DNA from: Rhizobiaceae bacterium
GTDB taxonomy: Bacteria > Pseudomonadota > Alphaproteobacteria > Rhizobiales > Rhizobiaceae
Reading direction: 5' to 3'
NCBI GenBank assembly: GCA_023953845.1
Contig: JAMLJC010000001.1
Span: 434,001-498,000, forward strand
DNA: 64,000 nt
Below, piece after piece: positions 42,204 to 51,125 of the stretch. A model generated the notes under the pieces. That model ran no database searches. It saw only the letters and a program-made list of their open reading frames with translations, and was not told where the DNA came from. Position 1 is the first letter of the stretch, and the number at the start of each line of letters is the position of its first letter. Made by a program: the position numbers and the translations under genes.

Positions 42204-42743
42204 CTATCTGGATGCGCGTGAAAAGGGCGGCCACATGCGCGAGAACACGCCGTCGCGCAGCACGATGCCATGGAAAGCCGCCGCACCGATATGCATGAGG
42301 AGCAGGATGATCAGCCCGAACTTCGCGGTGGCGTGAACACCCTCCGCGACATCCGCGACGCCTTCGGAGCGAGGCAGGAGCGGCGGGATGCCGATCGCAT
42401 TGAGCAGTTCGATCGGGAAGCCCCCCGTCGTGACCCGCACATAGCCGCTCACCGTCATCACCACCAGGAAGAAATAGAGCCCGATATGCGTTGCATGAGC
42501 GGCGAACTGCTGAAGCGGCGGCACGGACGCGGGCAACGGCGGAGCCGGATGACCGATGCGCCAGACGATGCGGAAGGCGACGAGCAGAAGAAGGATGACG
42601 CCGGTGCCCTTGTGGAAGATGAACAGACGGTCCTGCATGGCGCGGTCGACGTCGCTGGTCATCGTCATCCCGGCGGCGATCATCAGAATGACGAGGACGG
42701 CCATCGTCCAGTGCAAGACGCGCGCGGTTCTGCCGTATCCCAT
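42204..42743 (-). CDS. cytochrome b561 family protein
   Basis: A 179-residue membrane protein with four transmembrane helices. Haem-ligand histidines are seen at His11 (RVLHWTMAVLVILMIAAGMT), His44 (FIFHKGTGVILLLL), in HATHIGLYFFLVVMTVSGYV and in LLMHIGAAAFHGIVLRDGV. This is the bacterial b561 (YodB/CybB) fold, moving electrons from quinol, as in superoxide or hydrogenase partners. GGGAGGA precedes the ATG at 42743. A much longer frame upstream is spurious. Divergent from the phosphatidyltransferase operon. Confidence 0.92.
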   Translation of the reverse strand: MGYGRTARVLHWTMAVLVILMIAAGMTMTSDVDRAMQDRLFIFHKGTGVILLLLVAFRIVWRIGHPAPPLPASVPPLQQFAAHATHIGLYFFLVVMTVSGYVRVTTGGFPIELLNAIGIPPLLPRSEGVADVAEGVHATAKFGLIILLLMHIGAAAFHGIVLRDGVFSRMWPPFSRASR

Positions 42744-42857
42744 ACTGTCCTCCCTCGTCAGATGCGAATCATGACCCAGTTCCGTTTGATTGAAAAGCCG
42801 CTTGCTTGCCGGCGGCTGCAAACCGGCGGATAGTAGCTTTCGAGGGGAACGGCGACC

Positions 42858-43586
42858 ATGGCCGACACGGCCGCTTCGATCGGGTTCGTCAACGCGGCGC
42901 AACGCAACGGCGCTCTGGCGTCGGTGTCTTCCGTGGGCGCACTGCTTGCCATGGCGTCCATCTCGATCGATCTCGGTGCAGCCACCGTTGCCGTAGCGCT
43001 CTATGCCCTCATAGCGGCCATTGTGATCTTGCGGCTCGCCATGTTCCATCCGTTTCCGGCCTTCGGCATCGCCAATCTGGTGACGCTGGTCAGGGCGGCG
43101 ATGCTCAGCTTCATGACGCCGTTCGTCTTTTTCGACGCCTTGCGCGAGACTGGCGGATCGGTCGTCTTCGGCGTGACCATAGCCATCCTGCTGCTGGACG
43201 GCCTTGACGGATGGCTGGCGAGACGCCTGCACACCGTTTCGCGCTTCGGGGCGCGCTTCGACATGGAGGTCGACGCGTTGCTGATCATGGTGCTGGCGTG
43301 CTTTGCATGGCTCGCTGGCAAGGCGGACGTCTGGGTTCTGATGCTCGGCCTGATGCGCTATGCCTTCGTCGCGGCCGGATTCCTGTTTCCCGCGCTCGCA
43401 GCCGAACTGCCCCCTTCCCTGCGCCGGAAGCTGATCTGCGCGGTCCAGATCGTCGTCCTGGCGGCGCTTTCGCTCCCCGCCTTCGTGCAGCCGCTTTCCG
43501 GCATGCTTGCGTTCGGCGCACTCATGCTTTTGTCGTGGTCCTTTCTCATCGACATATTCTGGCTCGTGAAGGCACGCACGCCGTGA
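42858..43586 (+). CDS. CDP-alcohol phosphatidyltransferase family membrane enzyme
   Basis: A 242-residue enzyme with about six transmembrane helices that transfers a phosphatidyl-like group from CDP-diacylglycerol (or a CDP-polyol) to an alcohol. The complete motif D-G-x2-A-R-x8-G-x3-D-x3-D is present from Asp117 to Asp139 (DGWLARRLHTVSRFGARFDM, then EVD). The acceptor alcohol is unknown; a housekeeping PgsA or Pcs is expected elsewhere. It is the first gene of a four-gene operon with stop/start overlaps: the next gene starts inside its stop codon (GTGA). Confidence 0.9.
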   Translation: MADTAASIGFVNAAQRNGALASVSSVGALLAMASISIDLGAATVAVALYALIAAIVILRLAMFHPFPAFGIANLVTLVRAAMLSFMTPFVFFDALRETGGSVVFGVTIAILLLDGLDGWLARRLHTVSRFGARFDMEVDALLIMVLACFAWLAGKADVWVLMLGLMRYAFVAAGFLFPALAAELPPSLRRKLICAVQIVVLAALSLPAFVQPLSGMLAFGALMLLSWSFLIDIFWLVKARTP

Positions 43587-44404
43587 CGGATCTGCGCAGC
43601 CTCGCCGGACTCGCGCGCTCGCTGGCGATCTATTACGGCCGCCCGTGGCGCATCGGCCGATGGAGCCGCTTCTATTCCCGCTTTCTCCAGCCGGGCGAAC
43701 TGGCCTTCGACATCGGCGCGCATGTCGGCAACCGTTCCCGCGCTCTGGCCAGCGCCGGTGCGCGCGTCGTCGCGCTTGAGCCGCAGGCTCTTTTCTATTC
43801 CTTTCTCCGCCGCACAATGCCTTCAGGCGTGACGACGCTGCCGCTGGCGGCGGGCGCGCGATGTGGCAAGGCGTCCATGTCGGTGTCGCGGCTGCATCCT
43901 ACCGTCTCCACCGTCGCCGAGGATTTCGCCCGGTGCGTCGCTGCTTCCCGGAGCTTCGCGACGGTGACATGGGACCGTTCCCAGCCTGTCGAAATGACCA
44001 CGCTCGACGCGCTGATCGCGCAATATGGCGAACCGGCTCTGGTCAAGATCGACGTCGAAGGCCTGGAAGCCGAGGTGCTGGCGGGACTTACCCGCCCCGT
44101 CCGCACCATCGCCTTCGAGTTCCTGCCCGCCATGCCGGATGCGTCCCGCGCCTGCATCGCGCGTATCGAACAATTGGGCCGCTACCGCTACAATCTCATA
44201 CGCGGAGAACGGCTGGACTTCGAGTTGCCGGAATGGGTCGCTGCCAGCCGCATCGTGGAGCGGCTGTCCCGCATCCGGCCGAACGAGCGTTCGGGCGACA
44301 TATACGCTTGTGTCGACACAGGCGCGGGGAATATTCGGCCGCCATGCTGCGTTGGCTCGGAAAGGACGTTGCGGCGGCGATGGTCGGAAGCGGTGGGGGA
44401 GTGA
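43583..44404 (+). CDS. FkbM family methyltransferase
   Basis: A 273-residue SAM-dependent O-methyltransferase of the FkbM family. Motif I is AFDIGAHVGNRSRALASAGA, then VVALEPQ, and the FkbM signature LVKIDVEGLEAEVLAGL. These enzymes methylate sugars, polyketides or other small hydroxyls. Start GTG at 43583 overlaps the upstream stop (GTGA), indicating coupled translation. Its own stop is overlapped in the same way by the next gene. Context suggests the target is a lipid head group or envelope glycan. Confidence 0.87.
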   Translation: MTDLRSLAGLARSLAIYYGRPWRIGRWSRFYSRFLQPGELAFDIGAHVGNRSRALASAGARVVALEPQALFYSFLRRTMPSGVTTLPLAAGARCGKASMSVSRLHPTVSTVAEDFARCVAASRSFATVTWDRSQPVEMTTLDALIAQYGEPALVKIDVEGLEAEVLAGLTRPVRTIAFEFLPAMPDASRACIARIEQLGRYRYNLIRGERLDFELPEWVAASRIVERLSRIRPNERSGDIYACVDTGAGNIRPPCCVGSERTLRRRWSEAVGE

Positions 44405-46074
44405 CGGCGTCGAGCAATCCCGGATCTTTGCCGGACGCACCGGCATCGCGCCGGCGCTGGCTTTTCGTGCCGCTGGGGCTGGCCGTTCTTCATGCCGCGC
44501 TGTCGCTTCCCGACCATCCCGACGCTTTGTCGCCGGCCGTCCTCGCGACGATCCCCGTCGAACTCCCCGTGATAGCGACGCTTCTTCTGGGGGCCGACCT
44601 GATAAAGGCCACCGCGACGCCATTGCGGCTCGCCGTCACCGGCTTTATTTTGGTGTCGCTCGTCGTCAAGCTGGCTGATATCGGCCTCTTCGCCGCTTTC
44701 GGCCGGCCGTTCAATTTCGCCTATGATCTGCCGCTCGTTCCGGCCGGCCTGAACGTGCTGTACGGATCGAGCGGCCTGCTGAAAACCGGCGCATACATTG
44801 TCGGCGCGGGCGCGGCCTTCGCCCTCGCCGCGCTCGCCGTCTGGTGGGCGACAGGCGCCGTCGCGACCCGTCGCGGCGGCATCGCCGCCACGTTTGCGGC
44901 ACTGGCGATCGCCGCGCTCGCAGCGGCTGGCGCGAACGGTGGAATTCCGACCTCGAACCTGACGACGCGATCCCTGGCCTCCCATGTCGAATCGGCGGCA
45001 CAGGCACGCGCCGAGATCGCGGCGCTCGCGCGCGAAGCCGGCGAGGACGCCTATGCCTATCTCCCGGCCGGCAGCCTGCTCCAGCGGCTGCGCGGGCGCG
45101 ACGTGATCTTTGCTTTCGTGGAATCCTACGGCCGCTCGTCCATCGACAATCCGACCTATGCGCCGACCACCGTCGCCGCGCTCTTGGAGATCGGCTCGAA
45201 GCTGGAGGCCGGCGATCTCGTCGCGCGCTCGGCATGGTTGACGTCGCCGACCGTCGGCGGCCAGAGCTGGCTGGCCCATTCGACGCTGCTGTCGGGTCTG
45301 TGGGTCGATTCGCAGGGCCGTTACGGCGCGCTCATGTCCAGCCGGCGCAAGACGCTGCTTCGCCTCGCCGCCGAGAACGGCTGGCGCAGCGTCGGCGTCA
45401 TGCCCGCCATCACGCAGCCCTGGCCCGAGGCGGGCTTCTACGGCTACACCGAGGTGCTCGCCGCGAAGGATCTCGGCTACAAAGGCCTGCCTTTCAACTG
45501 GGTGACGATGCCCGACCAGTATACGTGGTCGGCCTTCGAGCGCATGGAACTCGCGCCGGCGGATCGCACTCCCGTCTTCGCTGAAGTCGCGCTCATCTCC
45601 TCCCATGCGCCGTGGACGCCGATCCCGTGGCTCGTGTCATGGGAAGCCGTGGGCGACGGCGGTATCTTCGACATGCAGGCGTCGGCGGGAGATACGCCTG
45701 AAAAGGTCTGGAGCGACCACGACCGCGTGCGCGACCAGTTCCGGCAGGCAGTCGACTACGCGCTCCGTACCATCGGCGAGTTTGCGTTGCGTCGGGCGGA
45801 CACCGCGCCGCTGATCGTCGTGCTCGGCGATCACCAGCCCGCGCCTTTCGTTTCCGGCACCGACGCCAACCGCGACGTTCCGGTCCATATCATCGGCGAC
45901 GCCGCAACCATTGCCGCGCTCGACGGTTGGGGGTGGGCGGACGGCATGGTGCCGGACGCCGTGTCGCCGGTGTGGCGTATGGATATGTTCCGCGACCGTT
46001 TTCTCTCCGCTTTCTCCGGTCCGCCGGACCGCGAGACCGGAAACGCTCCATTGGTCAGAGAGCCTTCGTCATGA
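44401..46074 (+). CDS. LTA-synthase/sulfatase-like inner-membrane protein
   Basis: A 557-residue protein: four or five transmembrane helices in the first about 190 residues (LFVPLGLAVLHAALSL, LAVTGFILVSLVVKLADIGL, TGAYIVGAGAAFALAALAVW), then a periplasmic alkaline-phosphatase-superfamily domain (about 235-545) with RDVIFAFVESYGRSSIDNPT, GGQSWLAHSTLLSGLW, VALISSHAPWTPIPW and PLIVVLGDHQPAPFVSG. This is the layout of LTA synthase and phosphoethanolamine or phosphoglycerol transferases. GTG at 44401 was chosen because it overlaps the FkbM stop (GTGA), like the preceding junction; ATG 44344 and 44380 are alternatives. Confidence 0.85.
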   Translation: MTASSNPGSLPDAPASRRRWLFVPLGLAVLHAALSLPDHPDALSPAVLATIPVELPVIATLLLGADLIKATATPLRLAVTGFILVSLVVKLADIGLFAAFGRPFNFAYDLPLVPAGLNVLYGSSGLLKTGAYIVGAGAAFALAALAVWWATGAVATRRGGIAATFAALAIAALAAAGANGGIPTSNLTTRSLASHVESAAQARAEIAALAREAGEDAYAYLPAGSLLQRLRGRDVIFAFVESYGRSSIDNPTYAPTTVAALLEIGSKLEAGDLVARSAWLTSPTVGGQSWLAHSTLLSGLWVDSQGRYGALMSSRRKTLLRLAAENGWRSVGVMPAITQPWPEAGFYGYTEVLAAKDLGYKGLPFNWVTMPDQYTWSAFERMELAPADRTPVFAEVALISSHAPWTPIPWLVSWEAVGDGGIFDMQASAGDTPEKVWSDHDRVRDQFRQAVDYALRTIGEFALRRADTAPLIVVLGDHQPAPFVSGTDANRDVPVHIIGDAATIAALDGWGWADGMVPDAVSPVWRMDMFRDRFLSAFSGPPDRETGNAPLVREPSS

Positions 46075-46934
46075 GTCCGAGCCGAGCCCGCCTGTCCCGC
46101 CAGCCGACACCGGACAATGACGACGGTCGCGCCGGCGAGCAGCCGGCATTCCATCGCGCGGAGATGTCCGATGCGGTATGGTCCCAATTGCTGCGCCTCA
46201 AGCGCGAGGGCCGCGCCGAACCGGACGGTGCGTGGAGCGCCGAGCAGAGGGCCGCCTGGGCGCTCTATTCGCCGCTTGCCGCCGCGACGCACCGGTCCAT
46301 CGTCTTCGCCCAGATCGGACAATCGCTCGACGGCCGCATCGCGACGGAGAGTGGCGACGCGCGCGACATCTCCGGCAGCGACGGGCTGAAGCACCTTCAT
46401 CGCTGCCGCGCGCTTGCCGACGCCGTCGTCGTGGGCGTCCGTACCGTTCTGGCGGACCGGCCCCGCCTCACCGTACGGCTGGTCGACGGCGACAATCCCA
46501 CACGCGTCGTCATCGACCCCAGAGGACGGCTCTCCGGCGACGTTGCCCATTTCCCGCGCACCGCCCGCAACGTCGTCATCCGCCAGTGCGACGGGCCGTG
46601 CCCGCCCGGCGTGGAGATCATCCGTCTGCCCGCCGGCGATCCGATCGATCCGAACGGCATAGCGGCGGCGCTCCATCAGCGCGGCTTCCGGCGGATTCTG
46701 GTCGAGGGAGGCGGCATCACCATCGGCCGCTTCATGGATGCCGGCGCGCTCGACCGCCTGCATGTCGCGGTGTCGCCGCTGCTGATCGGCGCCGGGCCTG
46801 CGGGGCTCACCCGGACGCCGGTCGCCCGCCTGTCGCAGGCGACGCGCCCGCGCACGGGCGTTTACGGCCTCGGCACCGACATCGTCTTCGACTGCGCGCT
46901 CGACCGGATGGCCGTTCCCCTCGCCGCCGAATGA
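46071..46934 (+). CDS. RibD C-terminal-domain (dihydrofolate-reductase-fold) reductase
   Basis: A 287-residue protein. After about 70 unassigned residues comes a RibD_C domain: SIVFAQIGQSLDGRIATESG, the NADPH-binding DAVVVGVRTVLADRPRLTVR, NPTRVVIDPRGR, and FRRILVEGGGITIGRFMDAG. Such domains reduce pyrimidine or pterin intermediates in riboflavin-type routes. The deaminase half of RibD is missing, so this is not the housekeeping RibD. It begins within the stop codon of the sulfatase-like gene (ATGA) and closes the operon. Confidence 0.85.
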   Translation: MSPSRARLSRQPTPDNDDGRAGEQPAFHRAEMSDAVWSQLLRLKREGRAEPDGAWSAEQRAAWALYSPLAAATHRSIVFAQIGQSLDGRIATESGDARDISGSDGLKHLHRCRALADAVVVGVRTVLADRPRLTVRLVDGDNPTRVVIDPRGRLSGDVAHFPRTARNVVIRQCDGPCPPGVEIIRLPAGDPIDPNGIAAALHQRGFRRILVEGGGITIGRFMDAGALDRLHVAVSPLLIGAGPAGLTRTPVARLSQATRPRTGVYGLGTDIVFDCALDRMAVPLAAE

Positions 46935-47028
46935 TCAGGCGGCGGCCAGCACCAAGCGGTTCCGGCGTTCTGCGCATTTACATCGGCGATCCGCGCCTTT
47001 AACCCCGGCCGACCCACTGGATCGGATC

Positions 47029-47916
47029 GTGTCCGCGAGAATCGCCTACATCCTGCTGTTCCTGACCTGCCTTTTCTGGGGCGGCAATTCGGTTGCGGGC
47101 AAGCTCGCCGTCGGCAACGTCTCCCCCATGCTGCTGACAACCCTGCGCTGGGGGCTGGCCTTCGTCATCCTGCTTGCGCTCGGCTGGCCGCGCATTCGCG
47201 TCGACTTGCCAAAACTCCGGGCGAGTTGGCTCTTCCTGCTGGTCGCCGGGATGTTCGGCTTCACCGTGTTCACGGTGGCGCTCTACGGCGCCCTGCTCTT
47301 CACCACGGCGGTGAACACCAGCATCGAGCAGGCCGCCATCCCGATGGTGATCTTCCTGGCGAACTTTCTCCTGTTCGGCCTCAGGGTCACGGCGACGCAG
47401 GTCCTCGGCTTCTTCATCTCCATCGCCGGCGTGCTGGTCGTCGCCAGCCATGGCGATCCCTTCCGCCTGCTGGCGCTGGACGTGAATGTCGGCGACGCGA
47501 TCATGCTCGTCGCCGTGCTCGTCTACGGCCTCTACAGCGTGGTCCTGCGCTGGAAGCCCCAGGTCCATTGGCAAAGCCTGATGGCGGGACTGACCTTCTC
47601 GGCCTTCGTCACCTCCGTACCTTTCGCGCTCGCGGAGGCCGCCAGCGGCGGGATGATCCTGCCGAATGCGACCGGCTGGGGCATCGTCGCCTTCACCGTC
47701 GTCTTTCCCTCGATCCTCTCACAGATCTTCTACATCAGGGGCATAGAGCTGATCGGCAGCAACCGCGCCGGCCTGTTCATCAATCTCGTGCCGATCTGCG
47801 GCACATTGCTGTCGCTGGCGATCCTGCGCGAGCAGTTCCACCTCTACCATGCGGTCGCGCTCGGCATGGCGCTCGGCGGCATATGGCTGGCGGAAAGGCG
47901 CGCCGCATCGGCGTGA
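47029..47916 (+). CDS. EamA/DMT family transporter
   Basis: A 295-residue drug/metabolite transporter with ten transmembrane helices in two EamA repeats. The first begins AYILLFLTCLFWGGNSVAGK, the second near GDAIMLVAVLVYGLYSVVLR. The GTG start at 47029 gives a normal N-terminus, though the ribosome site is weak. Substrate unknown; amino acids and nucleotides are common cargoes. 94 bases after the RibD-like gene, so possibly outside that operon, and convergent with serA. Confidence 0.88.
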   Translation: MSARIAYILLFLTCLFWGGNSVAGKLAVGNVSPMLLTTLRWGLAFVILLALGWPRIRVDLPKLRASWLFLLVAGMFGFTVFTVALYGALLFTTAVNTSIEQAAIPMVIFLANFLLFGLRVTATQVLGFFISIAGVLVVASHGDPFRLLALDVNVGDAIMLVAVLVYGLYSVVLRWKPQVHWQSLMAGLTFSAFVTSVPFALAEAASGGMILPNATGWGIVAFTVVFPSILSQIFYIRGIELIGSNRAGLFINLVPICGTLLSLAILREQFHLYHAVALGMALGGIWLAERRAASA

Positions 47917-47961
47917 TGCGGACGGGGAACCGCGCCGCGCGATCTCCGTCCGGAATGCGGC

Positions 47962-49560
47962 TTACGCCTCGGCCACGTCGAACCGAAGCTTCTTGGCGGA
48001 CTGGATCGCCTGGTGCGCACGCACCTTGGCCAGCACGTCGTCCGGGAACGGCGCGTCCAGATAGAGCAGCGCGATGGCGTCGCCACCCGGCCGGTCGCGA
48101 CCGAGCTGGAAGTTGGCGATGTTGACGCCGTTCTCGCCGCAGACCGTGCCCAGGAGGCCGATGATGCCCGGCGCGTCGGCATTGGTCGTATAGAGCATGT
48201 GCCGGCCGACCTCCGCGTCGAGATTGATGCCCTTGATCTGGATGAAGCGCGGCTTGCCGTCGGAGAAGCAGGTTCCGGCGATCGCACGCGTCATCCGCTC
48301 GGTCTTGACCGTCAGCTTGATATAGCCGTCGAACACGCCCGATTTGTCGCGCTTGACTTCCGAAACGATGATGCCGCGCTCCTTCACCATGATCGGCGCG
48401 GACACCATGTTGACGTCCGCCACCTGCGGCCGGATCAGGCCCGCCAGCGCCGCCGAGATCAGGGCGCGCGTGTTCATCGTCGCGGTCGAGCCGTCGAACA
48501 GGATCTCGACCTCCTTGATCGGCTCCTCCGTCACCTGCCCGACAAAGGCGCCGAGCACTTCCGCGAGCTTCACGAAGGGCTTCAGGCGCGGCGCTTCCTC
48601 CGCCGTGATCGACGGCATGTTGATGGCGTTGGAGACGGCGCCCTTGATGAGGTAGTCCGACATCTGCTCGGCGATCTGCAGTGCCACGTTTTCCTGCGCT
48701 TCCGAAGTGGATGCGCCGAGATGCGGCGTCGCCACGACATTCTCCAGGCCGAAGAACGGGCTTTCGGTCGCCGGCTCGGTCTCGAACACGTCGAGCGCCG
48801 CGCCTGCCACCTTGCCGCTCTTCAGCGCCGCCAGAAGATCCGGCTCCACGATCAGGCCGCCGCGCGCGCAATTCACGATCTGCACGCCCTTCTTCATCCT
48901 GGAGATGGCATCGGCGTTGATGATGCCCTTGGTCTTCTCCGTCATCGGCGTGTGCAGCGTGATGAAGTCCGAGCGCTTGAACAGTTCGTCCAGTTCCACC
49001 TTTTCGACGCCGAGTTCCTCGGCGCGGCTGTCGGAGAGGAACGGGTCGTAGGCGATGACGTGCATCTTGAGGCCCACGCCGCGTGTCGCCACGATCGAGC
49101 CGATATTGCCGCAGCCGATCACGCCCAGTGTCTTGCCGGTGATCTCGACACCCATGAAGCGGTTCTTCTCCCACTTGCCGGCATGGGTGGAGGCGTTCGC
49201 CTCCGGCAGCTGTCGCGCCAGCGCGAAGATCATGGCGATGGCGTGCTCGGCCGTGGTGATCGAGTTGCCGAAGGGCGTGTTCATCACGATGATGCCGCGG
49301 CGCGAGGCGGCGGGGATGTCGACATTGTCGACGCCGATGCCGGCGCGGCCGATGACCTTGAGGTTGGTCGCGGCGTTGATCAGCTTTTCCGTGACCTTGG
49401 TGGCCGAGCGGATGGCGAGGCCATCATACTGCCCGATCACTTCGAGCAGCTTGTCCTTGTCCTTGCCGAGATCGGGCAGGTAGTCGACTTCGACGCCGCG
49501 ATCCTTGAAGATCTGCACGGCGGTCGGGGAGAGTTTGTCTGAAACGAGTACGCGGGGCAT
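47962..49560 (-). CDS. serA: D-3-phosphoglycerate dehydrogenase
   Basis: A 532-residue enzyme oxidising 3-phosphoglycerate to 3-phosphohydroxypyruvate, the entry to serine synthesis. The NAD site GKTLGVIGCGNIGSIVATRG, the catalytic Arg/Glu/His set (VNCARGGLIVE, ATPHLGASTSEAQENVALQI) and the C-terminal intervening plus ACT domains (FIQIKGINLDAEVGRHMLYT, VNIANFQLGRD) make it the long type I form. It is downstream of serC with the repeat at 49585-49753 between them. Confidence 0.97.
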   Translation of the reverse strand: MPRVLVSDKLSPTAVQIFKDRGVEVDYLPDLGKDKDKLLEVIGQYDGLAIRSATKVTEKLINAATNLKVIGRAGIGVDNVDIPAASRRGIIVMNTPFGNSITTAEHAIAMIFALARQLPEANASTHAGKWEKNRFMGVEITGKTLGVIGCGNIGSIVATRGVGLKMHVIAYDPFLSDSRAEELGVEKVELDELFKRSDFITLHTPMTEKTKGIINADAISRMKKGVQIVNCARGGLIVEPDLLAALKSGKVAGAALDVFETEPATESPFFGLENVVATPHLGASTSEAQENVALQIAEQMSDYLIKGAVSNAINMPSITAEEAPRLKPFVKLAEVLGAFVGQVTEEPIKEVEILFDGSTATMNTRALISAALAGLIRPQVADVNMVSAPIMVKERGIIVSEVKRDKSGVFDGYIKLTVKTERMTRAIAGTCFSDGKPRFIQIKGINLDAEVGRHMLYTTNADAPGIIGLLGTVCGENGVNIANFQLGRDRPGGDAIALLYLDAPFPDDVLAKVRAHQAIQSAKKLRFDVAEA

Positions 49561-49584
49561 GGGTTCGTCCTTGGCGATTGGCTA

Positions 49585-49753
49585 TCCCTCCCCCTTGCGG
49601 GGAGGGTGGCCGCGAAGCGGCCGGGTGGGGTAGTTGCGGCAGTGCTCGACCCAATCCGAGATGCCGCGCGGTGATTTGTTTTGGGTTGTGCAGGTGGAGG
49701 CGACCCCACCCGGCCGGACTGCGTCCGGCCACCCTCCCCGCAAGGGGGAGGGA
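49585..49753. repeat. large intergenic inverted repeat (rhizobial palindromic element)
   Basis: Left arm 49585-49631 (starts TCCCTCCCCCTTGCGGGGAG, ends CCGGGTGGGGT) and right arm 49703-49753 (ACCCCACCCGGCCGG..., ends CAAGGGGGAGGGA) are near-perfect reverse complements, separated by a 71-base spacer. Each arm also folds on itself (CCCCTTGCGGGG-type and GGCCGC/GCGGCC hairpins). It fills the serA-serC gap and touches the serC stop codon. Such palindromic elements occur in many copies in rhizobial chromosomes; the copy number here cannot be seen from one window. Confidence 0.85.
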
Positions 49754-50923
49754 TCAGGCCGCCGCCTTGAGCGCGGCCTTCTGGTTCTGGAAGGCCCATT
49801 CAAGCCAGGGCATCAGCGCTTCGAGATCGGACGTCTCGACCGTTGCGCCGCACCAGATCCTGAGGCCGGGAGGCGCGTCGCGATAGGCGCCGATGTCGAA
49901 GGCCACGCCTTCCTTGTCCAGCGCCGCGACGATGCCCTTGGCGGCCGCCGCCTGCGCATCCGAGTCGAGCGCCGGATCGACGATCGACAGGCAGACGGAG
50001 GTGTTCGAGCGCGTCGCCGCATCGACCGCGAGATTGTCGAGCCAGCCGCTCGCATCGGCGAATTTCTGGATCACCGCCGCATTGGCATCCGCGCGCGCCG
50101 CAAGCGCATCCAGCCCGCCGATCGACTTCGCCCAGTTGAGCGCGTCGATATAGTCCTCCACGCAGAGCATGGACGGCGTGTTGATCGTCTCGCCCTTGAA
50201 GATGCCCTCGATCAGCTTGCCGCCCGAAGTCAGACGGAAGATTTTCGGCAGCGGCCATGCCGGCTTGTAGGTTTCCAGCCGCTCGACGGCGCGTGGGCTG
50301 AGGATCAGCACGCCATGCGCGCCCTCGCCGCCCAGCACCTTCTGCCAGGAGAAGGTGACGACATCGAGCTTGGCGAAGTCGAGCTTCTGGGCAAACGCCG
50401 CCGAGGTCGCGTCGCAGATGGTCAGGCCGGCACGCTCCGTGGGGATGAAATCGCCGTTCGGCACGCGCACGCCCGAGGTCGTGCCGTTCCAAGTGAACAC
50501 CACGTCGCGGTCGAAATCGATCTGCGCGAGATCCGGCAGATGGCCGTAGTCGGCCTCGATGGTGCGCACGTCGGTGAGCTTGAGCTGCTTGACCACGTCG
50601 GTCACCCAGCCCGCGCCGAAGGATTCCCAGGCCACCATATCGACGCCGCGCGCGCCGAGCAGCGACCACAGCGCCATCTCGACGGCGCCGGTATCGGAGG
50701 CCGGCACGATGCCGATGCGATAGTCAGCAGGAACCTGCAGAACCTCGCGCGTCAGCGCGATGGCCTGCTCGAGCTTGGCCTTGCCGATCTTGGCGCGGTG
50801 CGAACGGCCAAGCGGCGCATCCGCCAGCGCTTCTGGCGACCAGCCGGGTCGCTTCGCACAGGGTCCAGAGGAGAAATTGGGGTTTGCCGGACGGAGTCCG
50901 GGCTTGGTGGCGATCGCCGTCAT
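49754..50923 (-). CDS. serC: phosphoserine aminotransferase
   Basis: A 389-residue PLP enzyme converting 3-phosphohydroxypyruvate to phosphoserine. It is of the alphaproteobacterial type: MTAIATKPGLRPANPNFSSG, RVPNGDFIPTERAGLTICDA, the PLP lysine in DVVTFSWQKVLGGEGAHGVL, and LTSGGKLIEGIFKGETINTP. The ATG at 50923 has AGGA eight bases upstream, inside a predicted leader hairpin. Pairs with serA downstream; serB is not in the window. Confidence 0.96.
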   Translation of the reverse strand: MTAIATKPGLRPANPNFSSGPCAKRPGWSPEALADAPLGRSHRAKIGKAKLEQAIALTREVLQVPADYRIGIVPASDTGAVEMALWSLLGARGVDMVAWESFGAGWVTDVVKQLKLTDVRTIEADYGHLPDLAQIDFDRDVVFTWNGTTSGVRVPNGDFIPTERAGLTICDATSAAFAQKLDFAKLDVVTFSWQKVLGGEGAHGVLILSPRAVERLETYKPAWPLPKIFRLTSGGKLIEGIFKGETINTPSMLCVEDYIDALNWAKSIGGLDALAARADANAAVIQKFADASGWLDNLAVDAATRSNTSVCLSIVDPALDSDAQAAAAKGIVAALDKEGVAFDIGAYRDAPPGLRIWCGATVETSDLEALMPWLEWAFQNQKAALKAAA

Positions 50924-50924
50924 G

Positions 50925-50970
50925 CTGTCTATCCTTCCAGATAGTTGGCCTCTCGTTGGGGAGAGGTGTC
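50925..50970 (-). ncRNA. serC leader RNA motif
   Basis: Immediately upstream of serC on the minus strand are two hairpins: CCTCTC/GAGAGG (50966-50949) and CTATC/GATAG (50944-50929), whose six-base loop TGGAAG overlaps the ribosome binding site GGAAGGA. This arrangement matches the serC RNA motif known from alphaproteobacterial serC leaders, in which the last hairpin masks the ribosome site. The ligand of that motif is not known to me, so regulation is inferred. Confidence 0.55.
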
Positions 50971-51125
50971 CCGCTGCGGCCATTACGCTTGCGCCGGAAA
51001 AAGCGCAAGCCCCGTTCGCGCTATCGCGCCGCGACAGCCTGCCGCCGTCGCCGTCAACCAGATTTAAAGGCGCGTGGGCTAGGCATTCTCCGGTCGCGCC
51101 ACCACGCGCGCCACCGACCGATGAA

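Noticed and set aside
42204..43817. 537-residue minus-strand reading extending the cytochrome b561
   Set aside because: The extension overlaps the phosphatidyltransferase and FkbM genes and has no domain; the real start is ATG 42743.
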